From assembly GCA_002731735.1 (NCBI GenBank), contig PCCM01000091.1:2325-21927 (forward strand): a DNA stretch of 19,603 bases. The letters are read 5' to 3'. This DNA is from Gemmatimonadota bacterium (GTDB lineage: Bacteria > Gemmatimonadota > Gemmatimonadetes > Longimicrobiales > Gaopeijiaceae). The notes under the pieces were generated by a model, which was given only the letters and a program-made list of their open reading frames with translations, ran no database searches and was not told where the DNA came from. The position numbers were made by a program, and so were the translations under genes. How positions within the stretch are numbered: position 1 is the stretch's first letter; every line of letters begins with the position of its first letter. Of this stretch, positions 8,494-15,305 are shown piece after piece.

Positions 8494-8976
8494 TCACGGG
8501 GAAACGCGAAACAGTACCTGCCCATATTCCACGGGCGCGGAACTCTCGGCACAGATCTCGCGAATGACGCCCGAGACCTCACACTCCAACTCATTCATGA
8601 GCTTCATGGCCTCGATGATACAGAGTGTATCACCTGGCGAGACGGTGGCACCCACTGCGACATAGGACGAAGCGTCGGGAGCGGGAGCCCTATAGAACGT
8701 GCCCACCATGGGAGACGTAATCTCGATCAGTCCCGAATCTCCCGGTGAGGTCTCGGAAGACGGTGACCCCTCTTGTGCGAGGCCAGGTGCGGCGGTGGAG
8801 CCCATCGGTACGGGAGGCGGCGTTGAGCCCCCAGGCACGACCAAGGCGGCTCCAGTATCGGCAGAAGCCGTCTTGGCGATTCGGATGCGGGTGCCCCCTC
8901 GCTCGATCTCGATGGAATCCAGCCCGCTCTCGTCGAGGGCCTTGATGAGGCTCTGAACAAAGTCCAGATCCATCAT
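8494..8976 (-). CDS. accB: Biotin carboxyl carrier protein of acetyl-CoA carboxylase
   Basis: Carries the carboxylated biotin between AccC and the carboxyltransferase. The 160-residue protein has an N-terminal helix-rich region (residues 1-36), a Pro/Ser/Gly/Ala-rich flexible linker (about 40-80), and a biotinyl domain with the expected EAMKLMNE motif; Lys125 is the biotinylated lysine. The thumb insertion typical of AccB (GTFYRAPAPDASSYVAVG) is present. The start at 8976 (or the next ATG at 8973) overlaps the efp stop by up to 4 bases, so efp and accB are probably translationally coupled. accC follows. The order efp-accB-accC is a familiar arrangement in many bacteria. Confidence 0.96.
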   Translation of the reverse strand: MMDLDFVQSLIKALDESGLDSIEIERGGTRIRIAKTASADTGAALVVPGGSTPPPVPMGSTAAPGLAQEGSPSSETSPGDSGLIEITSPMVGTFYRAPAPDASSYVAVGATVSPGDTLCIIEAMKLMNELECEVSGVIREICAESSAPVEYGQVLFRVSP

Positions 8977-9539
8977 GACGACACTCGAGTCAGGTATTTC
9001 TCTTCCCGGCGGTCCACTTTCACCACCTCTCCCTGTTCGATGAAGAGGGGCACCTGAATTACGGCACCGGTTTCCAGAGTCGCCGGTTTGGTACCGCCCT
9101 GGGCCGTGTCGCCCTTGAATCCGGGATCGGTCTGGGTGATCTCCAACTCCACGAACTGAGGGAGTTCGACACTGATGACCGTACCGTCGTGGACCAGGCC
9201 CTCACACTCCATGTTCTCCTTCAGGTAACAGAGTTGGTCTTCCCCAAGCAGATCGCCAGAAATCGGAATCATCTCGTAGGTCTGCTGGTCCATGAAGTGG
9301 TAGAGCTGCCCGTCCGAATAACTGTACGTCACGGGGCGACGCTCGAGTCGAACGTCAGTCACCTTCTCCCCGGCGCGATACGTCTTGTCGACCACAGCGC
9401 CGCTTAGAACGTTCTTGAGCTTGGTCCGAACGAACGCCCCGCCCTTACCTGGCTTCACATGCTGGAAGTAGATGATGGTCCAAAGCTGACCATCGATATC
9501 CAATACCAAGCCGTTACGAAAATCCGCGGTCGAGGCCAT
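8973..9539 (-). CDS. efp: Translation elongation factor P
   Basis: Binds between the P and E sites and relieves stalling on polyproline stretches. The 188-residue protein has the three-domain EF-P layout: an N-terminal KOW-like domain with the loop KPGKGGAF, whose tip lysine is residue 32, then two OB-like domains (LLGEDQLCYLKENM, and the C-terminal PGFKGDTAQGGTKPATLETGAVIQVPLF block). The lysine tip suggests a lysine-based modification, but no modifying enzyme gene is in the window. The ATG at 9539 has no clear ribosome-binding site; instead a 25-base repeat element lies 7 bases upstream. It overlaps accB by up to 4 bases. Confidence 0.96.
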   Translation of the reverse strand: MASTADFRNGLVLDIDGQLWTIIYFQHVKPGKGGAFVRTKLKNVLSGAVVDKTYRAGEKVTDVRLERRPVTYSYSDGQLYHFMDQQTYEMIPISGDLLGEDQLCYLKENMECEGLVHDGTVISVELPQFVELEITQTDPGFKGDTAQGGTKPATLETGAVIQVPLFIEQGEVVKVDRREEKYLTRVSS

Positions 9540-9546
9540 GACACCC

Positions 9547-9571
9547 GAAGGCTGTTGAAGGAGTAAAGTGG
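9547..9571. repeat. 25-base repeat, copy 2, upstream of efp
   Basis: On the plus strand it reads GAAGGCTGTTGAAGGAGTA followed by AAGTGG, one base different from the copy at 8434-8458. It fills most of the 37-base gap between the aroQ stop and the efp start and lies 7 bases upstream of the efp ATG. Both copies have the same orientation relative to the gene downstream. Confidence 0.75.
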
Positions 9572-9576
9572 CGTTC

Positions 9577-10026
9577 TTACTCGCCGATGATTCGGGCCAC
9601 GAGCCCTCTCAGCGCTAGAAGATAGCCCTGAGATCCAAAACCTAGAACCACCCCGCTGGCTACGGGCGAGAGATAAGAATGACGCCGGAAACTCTCCCGA
9701 GCGATCGTATTGGAGAGATGGACCTCCACGAACGGAAGCCCTACACCCACCAGACCATCACGTAGAGCCACGCTCGTGTGAGTTAGCCCTCCTGGATTTA
9801 CCAGAAAGCCGTCGACCCGATGGCTGGCATCGTCCAAGAAGTCGAGAATGGCTCCCTCTGAGTTGGACTGGAACGTCTCGACCTCCACGCCCAACTCGGA
9901 ACCCAGCGATTCCACGGCGCCGTTCACGTCGTCCAACGTGTCGGTTCCGTAGACCTCGGGTTCCCGGCGTCCGAGCAAACCGAGGTTGGGACCGTTGATA
10001 ACAGCGATGCGCACGATCTTATCCAT
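9577..10026 (-). CDS. aroQ: Type II 3-dehydroquinate dehydratase
   Basis: Converts 3-dehydroquinate to 3-dehydroshikimate in the shikimate pathway; the type II enzyme is a cytosolic dodecamer. The 149-residue length is typical. Key motifs are NGPNLGLLG at 11-19, REPEVYG with the catalytic Tyr26, FQSNSEGAILDFLDD at 52-66, NPGGLTHTSVALRD with His83, EVHLSN at 101-106 and the catalytic His116 in RRHSYLS. I chose the ATG at 10026, with GGATGGTG just upstream; the ATG at 10032 is equally possible and adds two residues. The frame is open far upstream but that part is not AroQ-like. The start lies within the last codons of the preceding TPR gene, so the two are probably coupled. Confidence 0.95.
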   Translation of the reverse strand: MDKIVRIAVINGPNLGLLGRREPEVYGTDTLDDVNGAVESLGSELGVEVETFQSNSEGAILDFLDDASHRVDGFLVNPGGLTHTSVALRDGLVGVGLPFVEVHLSNTIARESFRRHSYLSPVASGVVLGFGSQGYLLALRGLVARIIGE

Positions 10027-10246
10027 CACCATCCGGCGCGAGCGATTCGATGGAAACCGTCTGGCGGTCATCGATATCGGCCACGAGCACGCCGAGCCCC
10101 TGTTGAACAACGGCCAGCGCCTTATCCAAGTCGCCCAGCCGGCGATGGGCATCCGCCAGGGGTACGAAGGCCCTCCCCTGCGGGTCCAATTCCGACTCGT
10201 ATAATTCTTCTAGTCGGTCGATCTGCTGTTTCAGAGACTCGGGCAC
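10019..10246 (-). CDS. Short TPR-like protein (possibly truncated)
   Basis: A 75-residue protein starting at GTG 10246, chosen because GGGGAG lies six bases upstream and the coding sense is protein-like from here on. It opens with a helical, charged stretch (ESLKQQIDRLEELYESELD) and continues with one recognisable tetratricopeptide-like unit, RAFVPLADAHRRLGDLDKALAVVQQGL. After that the similarity to a TPR stops and the tail, rich in Asp and Ser, ends after about 24 residues. Longer TPR proteins often begin in just this way, so the gene may be a truncated relative; it could also be a genuine single-repeat adaptor. It overlaps the aroQ start. Its substrate or partner cannot be told. Confidence 0.6.
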   Translation of the reverse strand: MPESLKQQIDRLEELYESELDPQGRAFVPLADAHRRLGDLDKALAVVQQGLGVLVADIDDRQTVSIESLAPDGDG

Positions 10247-10286
10247 ACCAAACTCCCCGCACGGACAGGAAAGGTCGAGGGGTACA

Positions 10287-10292
10287 CTTATA
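10287..10292 (-). promoter_or_regulatory. Possible -10 box for the leftward TPR-aroQ-efp-acc operon
   Basis: The minus strand reads TATAAG here, about 40 bases upstream of the GTG at 10246. No good -35 box stands at the usual spacing. It is the best candidate for the leftward promoter in this divergent region, but weak. Confidence 0.35.
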
Positions 10293-10370
10293 AGACGGTA
10301 GACGCGAGGAAGATACTGATTACGCCGAAAACGTGTCAACGAGAGAGGTTGAGGAGCCCCATACCGGCCA

Positions 10371-10399
10371 TTACCTTTCGTGGCCTTTTGGGGTATGAT
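10371..10399 (+). promoter_or_regulatory. Candidate promoter for the PpiD-like gene
   Basis: A good -10 box, TATGAT at 10394-10399, stands 17 bases after a modest -35 box, TTACCT at 10371-10376. Transcription would start near 10406, giving a leader of about 40 bases with AGAGGAG before the ATG at 10447. Flanking inverted repeats (ATACCGGCCA at 10361-10370 and TGGCC at 10381-10385 with GGTAT at 10392-10396) enclose the -35 box and could be an operator. Confidence 0.5.
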
Positions 10400-10446
10400 C
10401 ACGCGGATGTGATCCAGCACGGGATTTGCAGAGGAGTTGCCGTTCC

Positions 10447-12279
10447 ATGATGCGTCAAATGCGGGAGAACACGAAGTGGATCATGCTGGTGACGGCACTG
10501 GCATTCGTGGGCCTCATGGTCTTCCAGTGGGGAATGGACATCACGGGACAAAGCGGCCTTTCGATCGGCGAAATCGGTAGCGTCAACGGCACGCCGGTCC
10601 CGTACGAGGCTTGGAACAACACTTACCAATCGCTTTTTAATCAGGTTCAGCTTTCGCAAGACCCTGACCCGGTCACGAGCCAACAGACCCGTGACATCGA
10701 AGACGCGGCGTGGGACGAGATCGTCAACCAACTCCTGATTCAGCAGGAGCTGGAGCGGCGAGGTATCGTGGTGACCGATGAGGAGTTACTGGCGGCCGCA
10801 CGGTTCAATCCACCGCCGGAGCTCCGGACCAACCCTGCCTTTCTAACGGACGGGTTCTTCGATATCCAGAAGTATCAGGCGTACCTGGCGTCTCCGACCG
10901 TCGACGATCTGACGCTCCTCCAGCTCGAGGCGTACTACCGGAGCGTGATCCCCCAGAACAAGCTCATGCGACAGGTGACGGCCGATATCTATTTCACGGA
11001 TGCCGCCGTCTGGCGGGAGTATCAGGACCGCAACGAGAAGATCTCGGTCGGTTACGTCGCTCTCAATCCCGCTCAACGGGTTGACGACTCCGCCGTAACC
11101 GTGACATCCGATGAGGTGAGGGAATACTACGACGACCATGAAGACGAGTTCGCGCTTCCGGCCCAGGCCACGGTACGGGCCGTCATCCTCGACAAGACGC
11201 CCACACCCGAAGACACGCTCGCCATGGGCACTCTCGCCGCTGAGCTGAGGCAAGAGATCATCGACGGGGCCGATTTCGAGGATGTGCTCGGTCGGCCAGG
11301 GGTCGGAACCGGGTCGGGAGACCTGGGCTGGTTTACCAGGGACCTTATGCCCGAGGAGTTCTCCGATGTGGCCTTTGCCGCAGCCGTAGGCGAACTGACG
11401 GAGCCAGTGAGGACCACCTTCGGCTATCATCTGATCGAAGTTCAGGATGAGGCAGAAGACAGTGTTCAGGCCCGGCATATTCTCATTCCTTTTGTCCGCA
11501 CCGAGGAATCTGAACTCGGGCTCTACACGCTTGCCGACTCGCTGGAGGCGCTCGGTGAGTCACGCACGATAGCAGAGGCAGCTTCGACTTTGACCCTCGC
11601 TGTCGAGACCGCCTTTCTGAGCACCGACTTCGCCTTCGTTGCCGGAGCCGGGCAGGTAGGAGAGGGGGCCGACTGGGCCTTCGAGGAAGCTTTGGTCGGG
11701 GACGTCAGCCCCGTCCTCGAGACGAGACAGGCATTCTATATGCTCGAACTCGTCGAACTCCGGGAGGCCGGGGCGATCTCACTCGCCGACGCCACAGGGT
11801 CCATCGAACAGACGGTGAAGGCCGCGAAGAAGGTGGAGAGAGCCCAGGAGGAGGGCGAGGAGATCGTCGCCCAAGTTCGAGGTGGGGCAGACTTGGCTGC
11901 CATAGCCGAAGAAAAGGGCCTGGAGGTCCAGATGGCCGGACCGTACGCCCGCGTAGACTTCGTTCCTGGCATGGGGCAACTGAACGCGGCCGTGGGGGCG
12001 GGATTCGGCCTGAACATTGAAGACGTGAGTAGTCCAGTGGCGGCCAACAACAATGTCTTCATCATCGAGTTGACCGAATACTTCGGTCCGGACTCTACCG
12101 CTTTCGTGGTCGAGCGGTTGCCGCTCCGGGATGAAATGCTCGGGCTTGCCCAACAGACTCGGCTCCAGGAGTGGCTCCAGGGCCTCCGCGATGTGGCCCG
12201 CATCATCGACCAGCGAGACGAAGTATTGAACGCGGATCCCGCGGACGCTCAGCAGCCAATCGGCGGCTTCGGTTTCTAA
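10447..12279 (+). CDS. Membrane-anchored parvulin-type prolyl isomerase / chaperone (PpiD/SurA-like)
   Basis: The likely role is folding of exported and outer-membrane proteins at the periplasmic face. The 610-residue protein has a short basic N-terminus and one membrane anchor at about 11-29, then a SurA/PpiD-type helical chaperone domain (from GSVNGTPVPYEAW to about 200), a parvulin-like domain at about 237-335 with GSGDLGWFTRDLMPEEF and TTFGYHLIEV, and a second, degenerate one beginning at VQARHILIPF (340-349). The first repeat lacks the usual HIL motif (it reads AVIL); the second has it but lost most of the rest. A helical C-terminal part follows. ATG 10447 is preferred, preceded by AGAGGAG; an upstream TTG at 10426 falls before that site. 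It is the only plus-strand gene. Confidence 0.88.
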   Translation: MMRQMRENTKWIMLVTALAFVGLMVFQWGMDITGQSGLSIGEIGSVNGTPVPYEAWNNTYQSLFNQVQLSQDPDPVTSQQTRDIEDAAWDEIVNQLLIQQELERRGIVVTDEELLAAARFNPPPELRTNPAFLTDGFFDIQKYQAYLASPTVDDLTLLQLEAYYRSVIPQNKLMRQVTADIYFTDAAVWREYQDRNEKISVGYVALNPAQRVDDSAVTVTSDEVREYYDDHEDEFALPAQATVRAVILDKTPTPEDTLAMGTLAAELRQEIIDGADFEDVLGRPGVGTGSGDLGWFTRDLMPEEFSDVAFAAAVGELTEPVRTTFGYHLIEVQDEAEDSVQARHILIPFVRTEESELGLYTLADSLEALGESRTIAEAASTLTLAVETAFLSTDFAFVAGAGQVGEGADWAFEEALVGDVSPVLETRQAFYMLELVELREAGAISLADATGSIEQTVKAAKKVERAQEEGEEIVAQVRGGADLAAIAEEKGLEVQMAGPYARVDFVPGMGQLNAAVGAGFGLNIEDVSSPVAANNNVFIIELTEYFGPDSTAFVVERLPLRDEMLGLAQQTRLQEWLQGLRDVARIIDQRDEVLNADPADAQQPIGGFGF

Positions 12280-12300
12280 GCCCTTCCCTGTTGGCAAGAG

Positions 12301-12323
12301 GTAGAAGAGGGGCTCACGGTCCC
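12301..12323. repeat. 23-base direct repeat, copy 1, convergent intergenic region
   Basis: The core is GAAGAGGGG, then C, then TCACGGTCCC. It matches the copy at 12379-12401 in 21 of 23 positions. TAGAAGAGGG within it (12302-12311) is also perfectly complementary to CCCTCTTCTA at 12361-12370. Confidence 0.65.
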
Positions 12324-12389
12324 GCTCCAGGGGTGACTTCCTTGCCGTCGGGTACGGGGGCCCTCTTCTAGCTCGTGGGTGGAAGAGGG
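12302..12389. terminator. Possible bidirectional termination region with alternative hairpins
   Basis: The PpiD-like gene and tatA converge here with 132 bases between their stops. CCCTCTTCTA at 12361-12370 can pair with TAGAAGAGGG at 12302-12311 (10 base pairs, 49-base loop), while CCCTCTTC at 12361-12368 can instead pair with GAAGAGGG at 12382-12389 (8 base pairs, 13-base loop). The two folds exclude each other. There is no U-run after either, so termination would not be of the textbook intrinsic kind. The position between two gene ends is the main support. Confidence 0.4.
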
Positions 12390-12401
12390 GTTCACGGTCC
12401 C
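12379..12401. repeat. 23-base direct repeat, copy 2, convergent intergenic region
   Basis: The core is GAAGAGGGG, then T, then TCACGGTCCC, ending 10 bases from the tatA stop. It is flanked by the inverted pair CGTGGG (12374-12379) and CCCACG (12399-12404), so this copy alone can form a stem. Confidence 0.65.
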
Positions 12402-12411
12402 ACGCACGAAA

Positions 12412-12837
12412 TCAGGCCTTCCCTTCCTCGCCCTCGGCCGCCCCCTCTCCCGTCGAGCTTTCCTGTGCGGGAGCGTCCTCCGGAATCTCGGCTGCCCCAC
12501 CTTCAGCCTGACTCTCGGCCGTCGGCACGCCACCAATTTGTTGCTCCGAAGGGGGCGGGTTCGTCGTCAATCGCCTGGGCCCTTGATCAGGTTCGTTCGA
12601 AGAATCCGACGCAGGAGGAACTGCTTCGCGCCATGGTTCGACGACACTCTTTTTCTCGGAACCGTCCTCCGTGTCATCGCGGACCTCTTTTTCGATCTCC
12701 TTAATCGAGCCCTTGAACTCCCGTATCCCCTTGCCCAAAGACGAACCTATTTCCGGAAGCCGCTTCGCCCCAAAAAGGAGGAGGACTACAAGAAAGATCA
12801 CGATCATCTCCCCCATGCCGAGTCCACCGATTCCCAT
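12412..12837 (-). CDS. tatA: Sec-independent translocase subunit TatA
   Basis: Pore-forming subunit of the twin-arginine pathway, which exports folded proteins. The 141-residue protein has a glycine-rich start, a single membrane helix (EMIVIFLVVLLLFG, about 10-23), the conserved FG hinge, and an amphipathic helix (AKRLPEIGSSLGKGIREFKG). After residue 50 comes a long tail rich in Glu, Ser, Pro, Gly and Ala, longer than in most TatA proteins. GGAGGA at 12844-12849, six bases before the ATG, is a strong ribosome-binding site. TatB shares this architecture; the short, mobile helix and the FGAKRLPEIG motif favour TatA. No tatC is in the window. It lies 32 bases downstream of the small membrane-protein gene. 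Confidence 0.9.
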   Translation of the reverse strand: MGIGGLGMGEMIVIFLVVLLLFGAKRLPEIGSSLGKGIREFKGSIKEIEKEVRDDTEDGSEKKSVVEPWREAVPPASDSSNEPDQGPRRLTTNPPPSEQQIGGVPTAESQAEGGAAEIPEDAPAQESSTGEGAAEGEEGKA

Positions 12838-12869
12838 GATAAATCCTCCGTTCTACGTTCGTCCCGGAT

Positions 12870-13148
12870 TCAGATCCAGGAGCGGACAACAAAAGCCACG
12901 ATGAAAATCCCTACCAATGTTAACACATTTACGCTGAGGATCAGGGGGCCGACCGTGAACGCGATTACCAACAGATCAATGGACAGCGGTCCGACCGAGG
13001 CCGCCACCGACGACGTGAGAAAGGTCTTGGCCGGGCTCTCCGGAAGAAACACCACCGAGAGTTGAGTGAGCAAACCACCCAGCAGCAGCCCAAGCGCCAG
13101 CGTCCATAAGAGACGCTTCACATTGCGGCGATGCGGGTCGTTCAACAT
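12870..13148 (-). CDS. Small membrane protein, DUF4321-like
   Basis: A 92-residue protein with a basic, His/Arg-rich N-terminus (residues 1-12) followed by two or three membrane segments, about 13-33, 55-72 and 73-89. Its size, the GLLLGGLL motif, the LSIDLLVIAFTVGPLILSVNVLTLVGI pattern (split here as LSIDLLVIAFTVG and PLILSVNVLTLVGI) and the C-terminal Arg resemble proteins annotated as DUF4321, a family of unknown function. I am moderately sure of that match. It sits between tatA (32 bases downstream) and the polyprenyl synthase (25 bases upstream), all on one strand, suggesting a shared transcript and an envelope setting. The ATG at 13148 is preceded by a weak TAGGA. Confidence 0.65.
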   Translation of the reverse strand: MLNDPHRRNVKRLLWTLALGLLLGGLLTQLSVVFLPESPAKTFLTSSVAASVGPLSIDLLVIAFTVGPLILSVNVLTLVGIFIVAFVVRSWI

Positions 13149-13173
13149 GTCCTAGCAACCCGTATTCGTGGCA

Positions 13174-14184
13174 TCAGCGATCACGGCCAACCGTGTAGGT
13201 CACGGCGTCTCTCAGGGCCTCCAAGGCAGGGTCCTCCGGAAGTGTAGCGAGCGCCTCCCACGCACGAGCGGCATACAGATCCGCCTGCTCTTTCGCGTAG
13301 TCGAACCCGCCACGGTCATGTACGATCTCGATCACACGCTCGATGTCTTCCTCCGCCGCTTCCACCAGCGTGAAGAAGTCCCTGATCTCACGTGACTCGG
13401 TATCAGACACCTTCTTCAAGGCACCAACCAAGGGAAGCGTGACCTTGCGTTCTCTCAGATCGTGCCCGCTGGGTTTGCCCGTGACGGCCTCCGATCCGGT
13501 GTAGTCCAAAAGGTCGTCCGCAATCTGGAACGCCATACCCAGTTGATACCCAAACAGCGCAAGAGGTTTTCGATACTCACTCACACCGGCAAGGGCCCCC
13601 ATTTCACAGGCCGCCGACATCAATGAAGCCGTTTTCGACGCGATGAGCCGATAATAGTCCGACTCGGTGAACTCGAGTGCATCGTAGGACGTGAGTTGCC
13701 GCATCTCACCGATGCTCATCTCGTTGGCGGCGGCGGCGAGAACCGCCACCGCATCCAACCTTCCGAGCTCCGTGAGCTCCGTGACCGAGCGACTGTACAG
13801 GTAGTCCCCCATGATGATCGCAATCTGATGCGTCCAGAGTGCGTTGACCGTGGGTAGACCACGCCGCAAGACACTGTGGTCTACGGCATCGTCATGGACG
13901 AGCGTGGCGAGGTGAACCAGCTCTACAACGGCCCCGAGCGTGATCGCGTCGTTCGCCGGCCTGCCCCCGACCTCGTTGCTGAGAAGAAGAAGCGTGGGAC
14001 GGAATAGCTTGCCGCGCATGAGGAGCAGGTATTCATTGATCTCCTCGATCAGATCGAAGTCCGAGATGATGATCCGTTTCAGATCGCCCTGGACCTTTTC
14101 GAGGCGACCGGCCACGAGCCTCTGCACCGCCGGGAGAGTCGGGACGGGACCCCTCAGGATGGAACTCTGAACCGCCTCCATCAT
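13174..14184 (-). CDS. Trans-polyprenyl diphosphate synthase
   Basis: Extends allylic diphosphates with isopentenyl diphosphate to make long prenyl chains, most likely for the menaquinone or ubiquinone side chain. The 336-residue protein has both aspartate-rich motifs, the first as HDDAVD and the second as QIADDLLDY, with the FRPTLLLLSNEVGG region (usually GKxxRP; here GKLFRP) before them and a KTASLM motif between. Length and motif spacing fit the octaprenyl/heptaprenyl component II group; the residues upstream of the first motif (TLVHDDAVD, no Phe pair) suit a long-chain product, though chain length cannot be settled by eye. The ATG at 14184 is preferred over a TTG at 14241, with AGGCG upstream. 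Confidence 0.92.
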   Translation of the reverse strand: MMEAVQSSILRGPVPTLPAVQRLVAGRLEKVQGDLKRIIISDFDLIEEINEYLLLMRGKLFRPTLLLLSNEVGGRPANDAITLGAVVELVHLATLVHDDAVDHSVLRRGLPTVNALWTHQIAIIMGDYLYSRSVTELTELGRLDAVAVLAAAANEMSIGEMRQLTSYDALEFTESDYYRLIASKTASLMSAACEMGALAGVSEYRKPLALFGYQLGMAFQIADDLLDYTGSEAVTGKPSGHDLRERKVTLPLVGALKKVSDTESREIRDFFTLVEAAEEDIERVIEIVHDRGGFDYAKEQADLYAARAWEALATLPEDPALEALRDAVTYTVGRDR

Positions 14185-14352
14185 GAGACGCCTGCCGAAG
14201 AAGCGAGGCGAGCCGCGTGATTGAACGTGCACATCGATCAAGGCTCGCGGGGGCTAACTGCGCAGGCCCCGAAGGCGGTCGGTGACATCGGCGAAGTTGA
14301 TAAGGTCCGAGCCCGTTCTTTCAGGTTTGCAACACTGCTCACAAAGCGACAC

Positions 14353-15300
14353 TCATACTCGCGTGTGACTTATGCCCCGTGCAGACACATGTTCTGCCAC
14401 GCGACGAGAGAGGAGCCGGGACTCGCCCGGATGAAGAATCCTAAATCTGTCAACAGCCGCCGGAAGCACAAGGGGATCCGGAATCATGCCGATTACCTCA
14501 GTCTCGACGACCTGCCCGCCCCCAGCCTCGACGCGCTCTTCAATAGCGCCGAACACGTTATAGGGCGAAGTCGCCTCAGGGTCTTCAAGGTTCATGGAGA
14601 TCTGGAGCCGGCCACTCTCGGGAAGCTCCAACGCCAACGCCCGCAGGTGCTTGAACCCACCTCCGGACTCACGGAGCTCTCTGGCGATCGCCTTGAGAGC
14701 GTAGAAAGATATCCCCTCCACAAAAACGTTCCACGCCAACAAGACGCGGCGCGCACCGACGCAAGTAACACCAGCAGTGGGATGTGGTTTGCCCAGCCAC
14801 TGAGGAGCGGCCAGGTCCGGCTCCCGGCCCGCTGGGAACCCCCCCTGGAGAGCTTCGAACCCACCGCGTCGTATCGATGCGAGCGATCGGTCGGGTCGCG
14901 ACGCTGTCGTACCGTAACGCGCTTCTCCGTAGAGATAGACAGGTATCCCTTCCTCTGCCAGCCGGCCCGCCACCCTGCGCGCACTCTCTACCGCCAAGTC
15001 CATGGTCAAGTCGTGCAAAGGCACAAAAGGCAGCACGTCCAGAGCACCGATCCTGGGATGGAGACCCTGATGGGTTCGTAGATCGATTCCGTCCATAGCG
15101 AATAAGGCGGCCGCTATTGAGGCGGTTTCGACACTCTCCAGATCTCCGATGTAGGTGACCACGGATCTGTGGTGCTCGCGATCCGCGGTCCAATCGAGCA
15201 CCTCGACGCTCTCCCTCTCGATGACCTGGAGCAGCTCCCCGATCCACCCGAGGTCTCGCCCTTCGCTAAAATTGGGCACTGCTTCTAGAATGGGCACCAT
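14353..15300 (-). CDS. ftcD: Glutamate formimidoyltransferase
   Basis: Transfers a formimino group from formiminoglutamate to tetrahydrofolate, linking histidine breakdown to one-carbon metabolism. The 315-residue protein has the family start EAVPNFSEGRD at 6-16, the THQGLHPRIGALDVLPFVPL block at 76-95 with the conserved His81, the YLYGEARY motif near 122-129, the GVTCVGAR segment and the WNVFVEG motif. Only the transferase half is present; the cyclodeaminase domain of the bifunctional enzyme is missing, which is normal for the single-domain bacterial form. No hut genes are nearby. The ATG at 15300 has no ribosome-binding site, but a promoter (15306-15335) ends just before it, which suggests a leaderless mRNA. 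The open frame extends 114 codons upstream, across the promoter and palindrome, and is not protein-like. Confidence 0.92.
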   Translation of the reverse strand: MVPILEAVPNFSEGRDLGWIGELLQVIERESVEVLDWTADREHHRSVVTYIGDLESVETASIAAALFAMDGIDLRTHQGLHPRIGALDVLPFVPLHDLTMDLAVESARRVAGRLAEEGIPVYLYGEARYGTTASRPDRSLASIRRGGFEALQGGFPAGREPDLAAPQWLGKPHPTAGVTCVGARRVLLAWNVFVEGISFYALKAIARELRESGGGFKHLRALALELPESGRLQISMNLEDPEATSPYNVFGAIEERVEAGGGQVVETEVIGMIPDPLVLPAAVDRFRILHPGESRLLSRRVAEHVSARGISHTRV

Positions 15301-15305
15301 CTTAC

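Noticed and set aside
14251..14271. Small GGGGC/GCCCC stem upstream of the polyprenyl synthase
   Set aside because: Only five base pairs, no T-run and no matching riboswitch pattern; the 168-base gap 14185-14352 otherwise shows nothing convincing.
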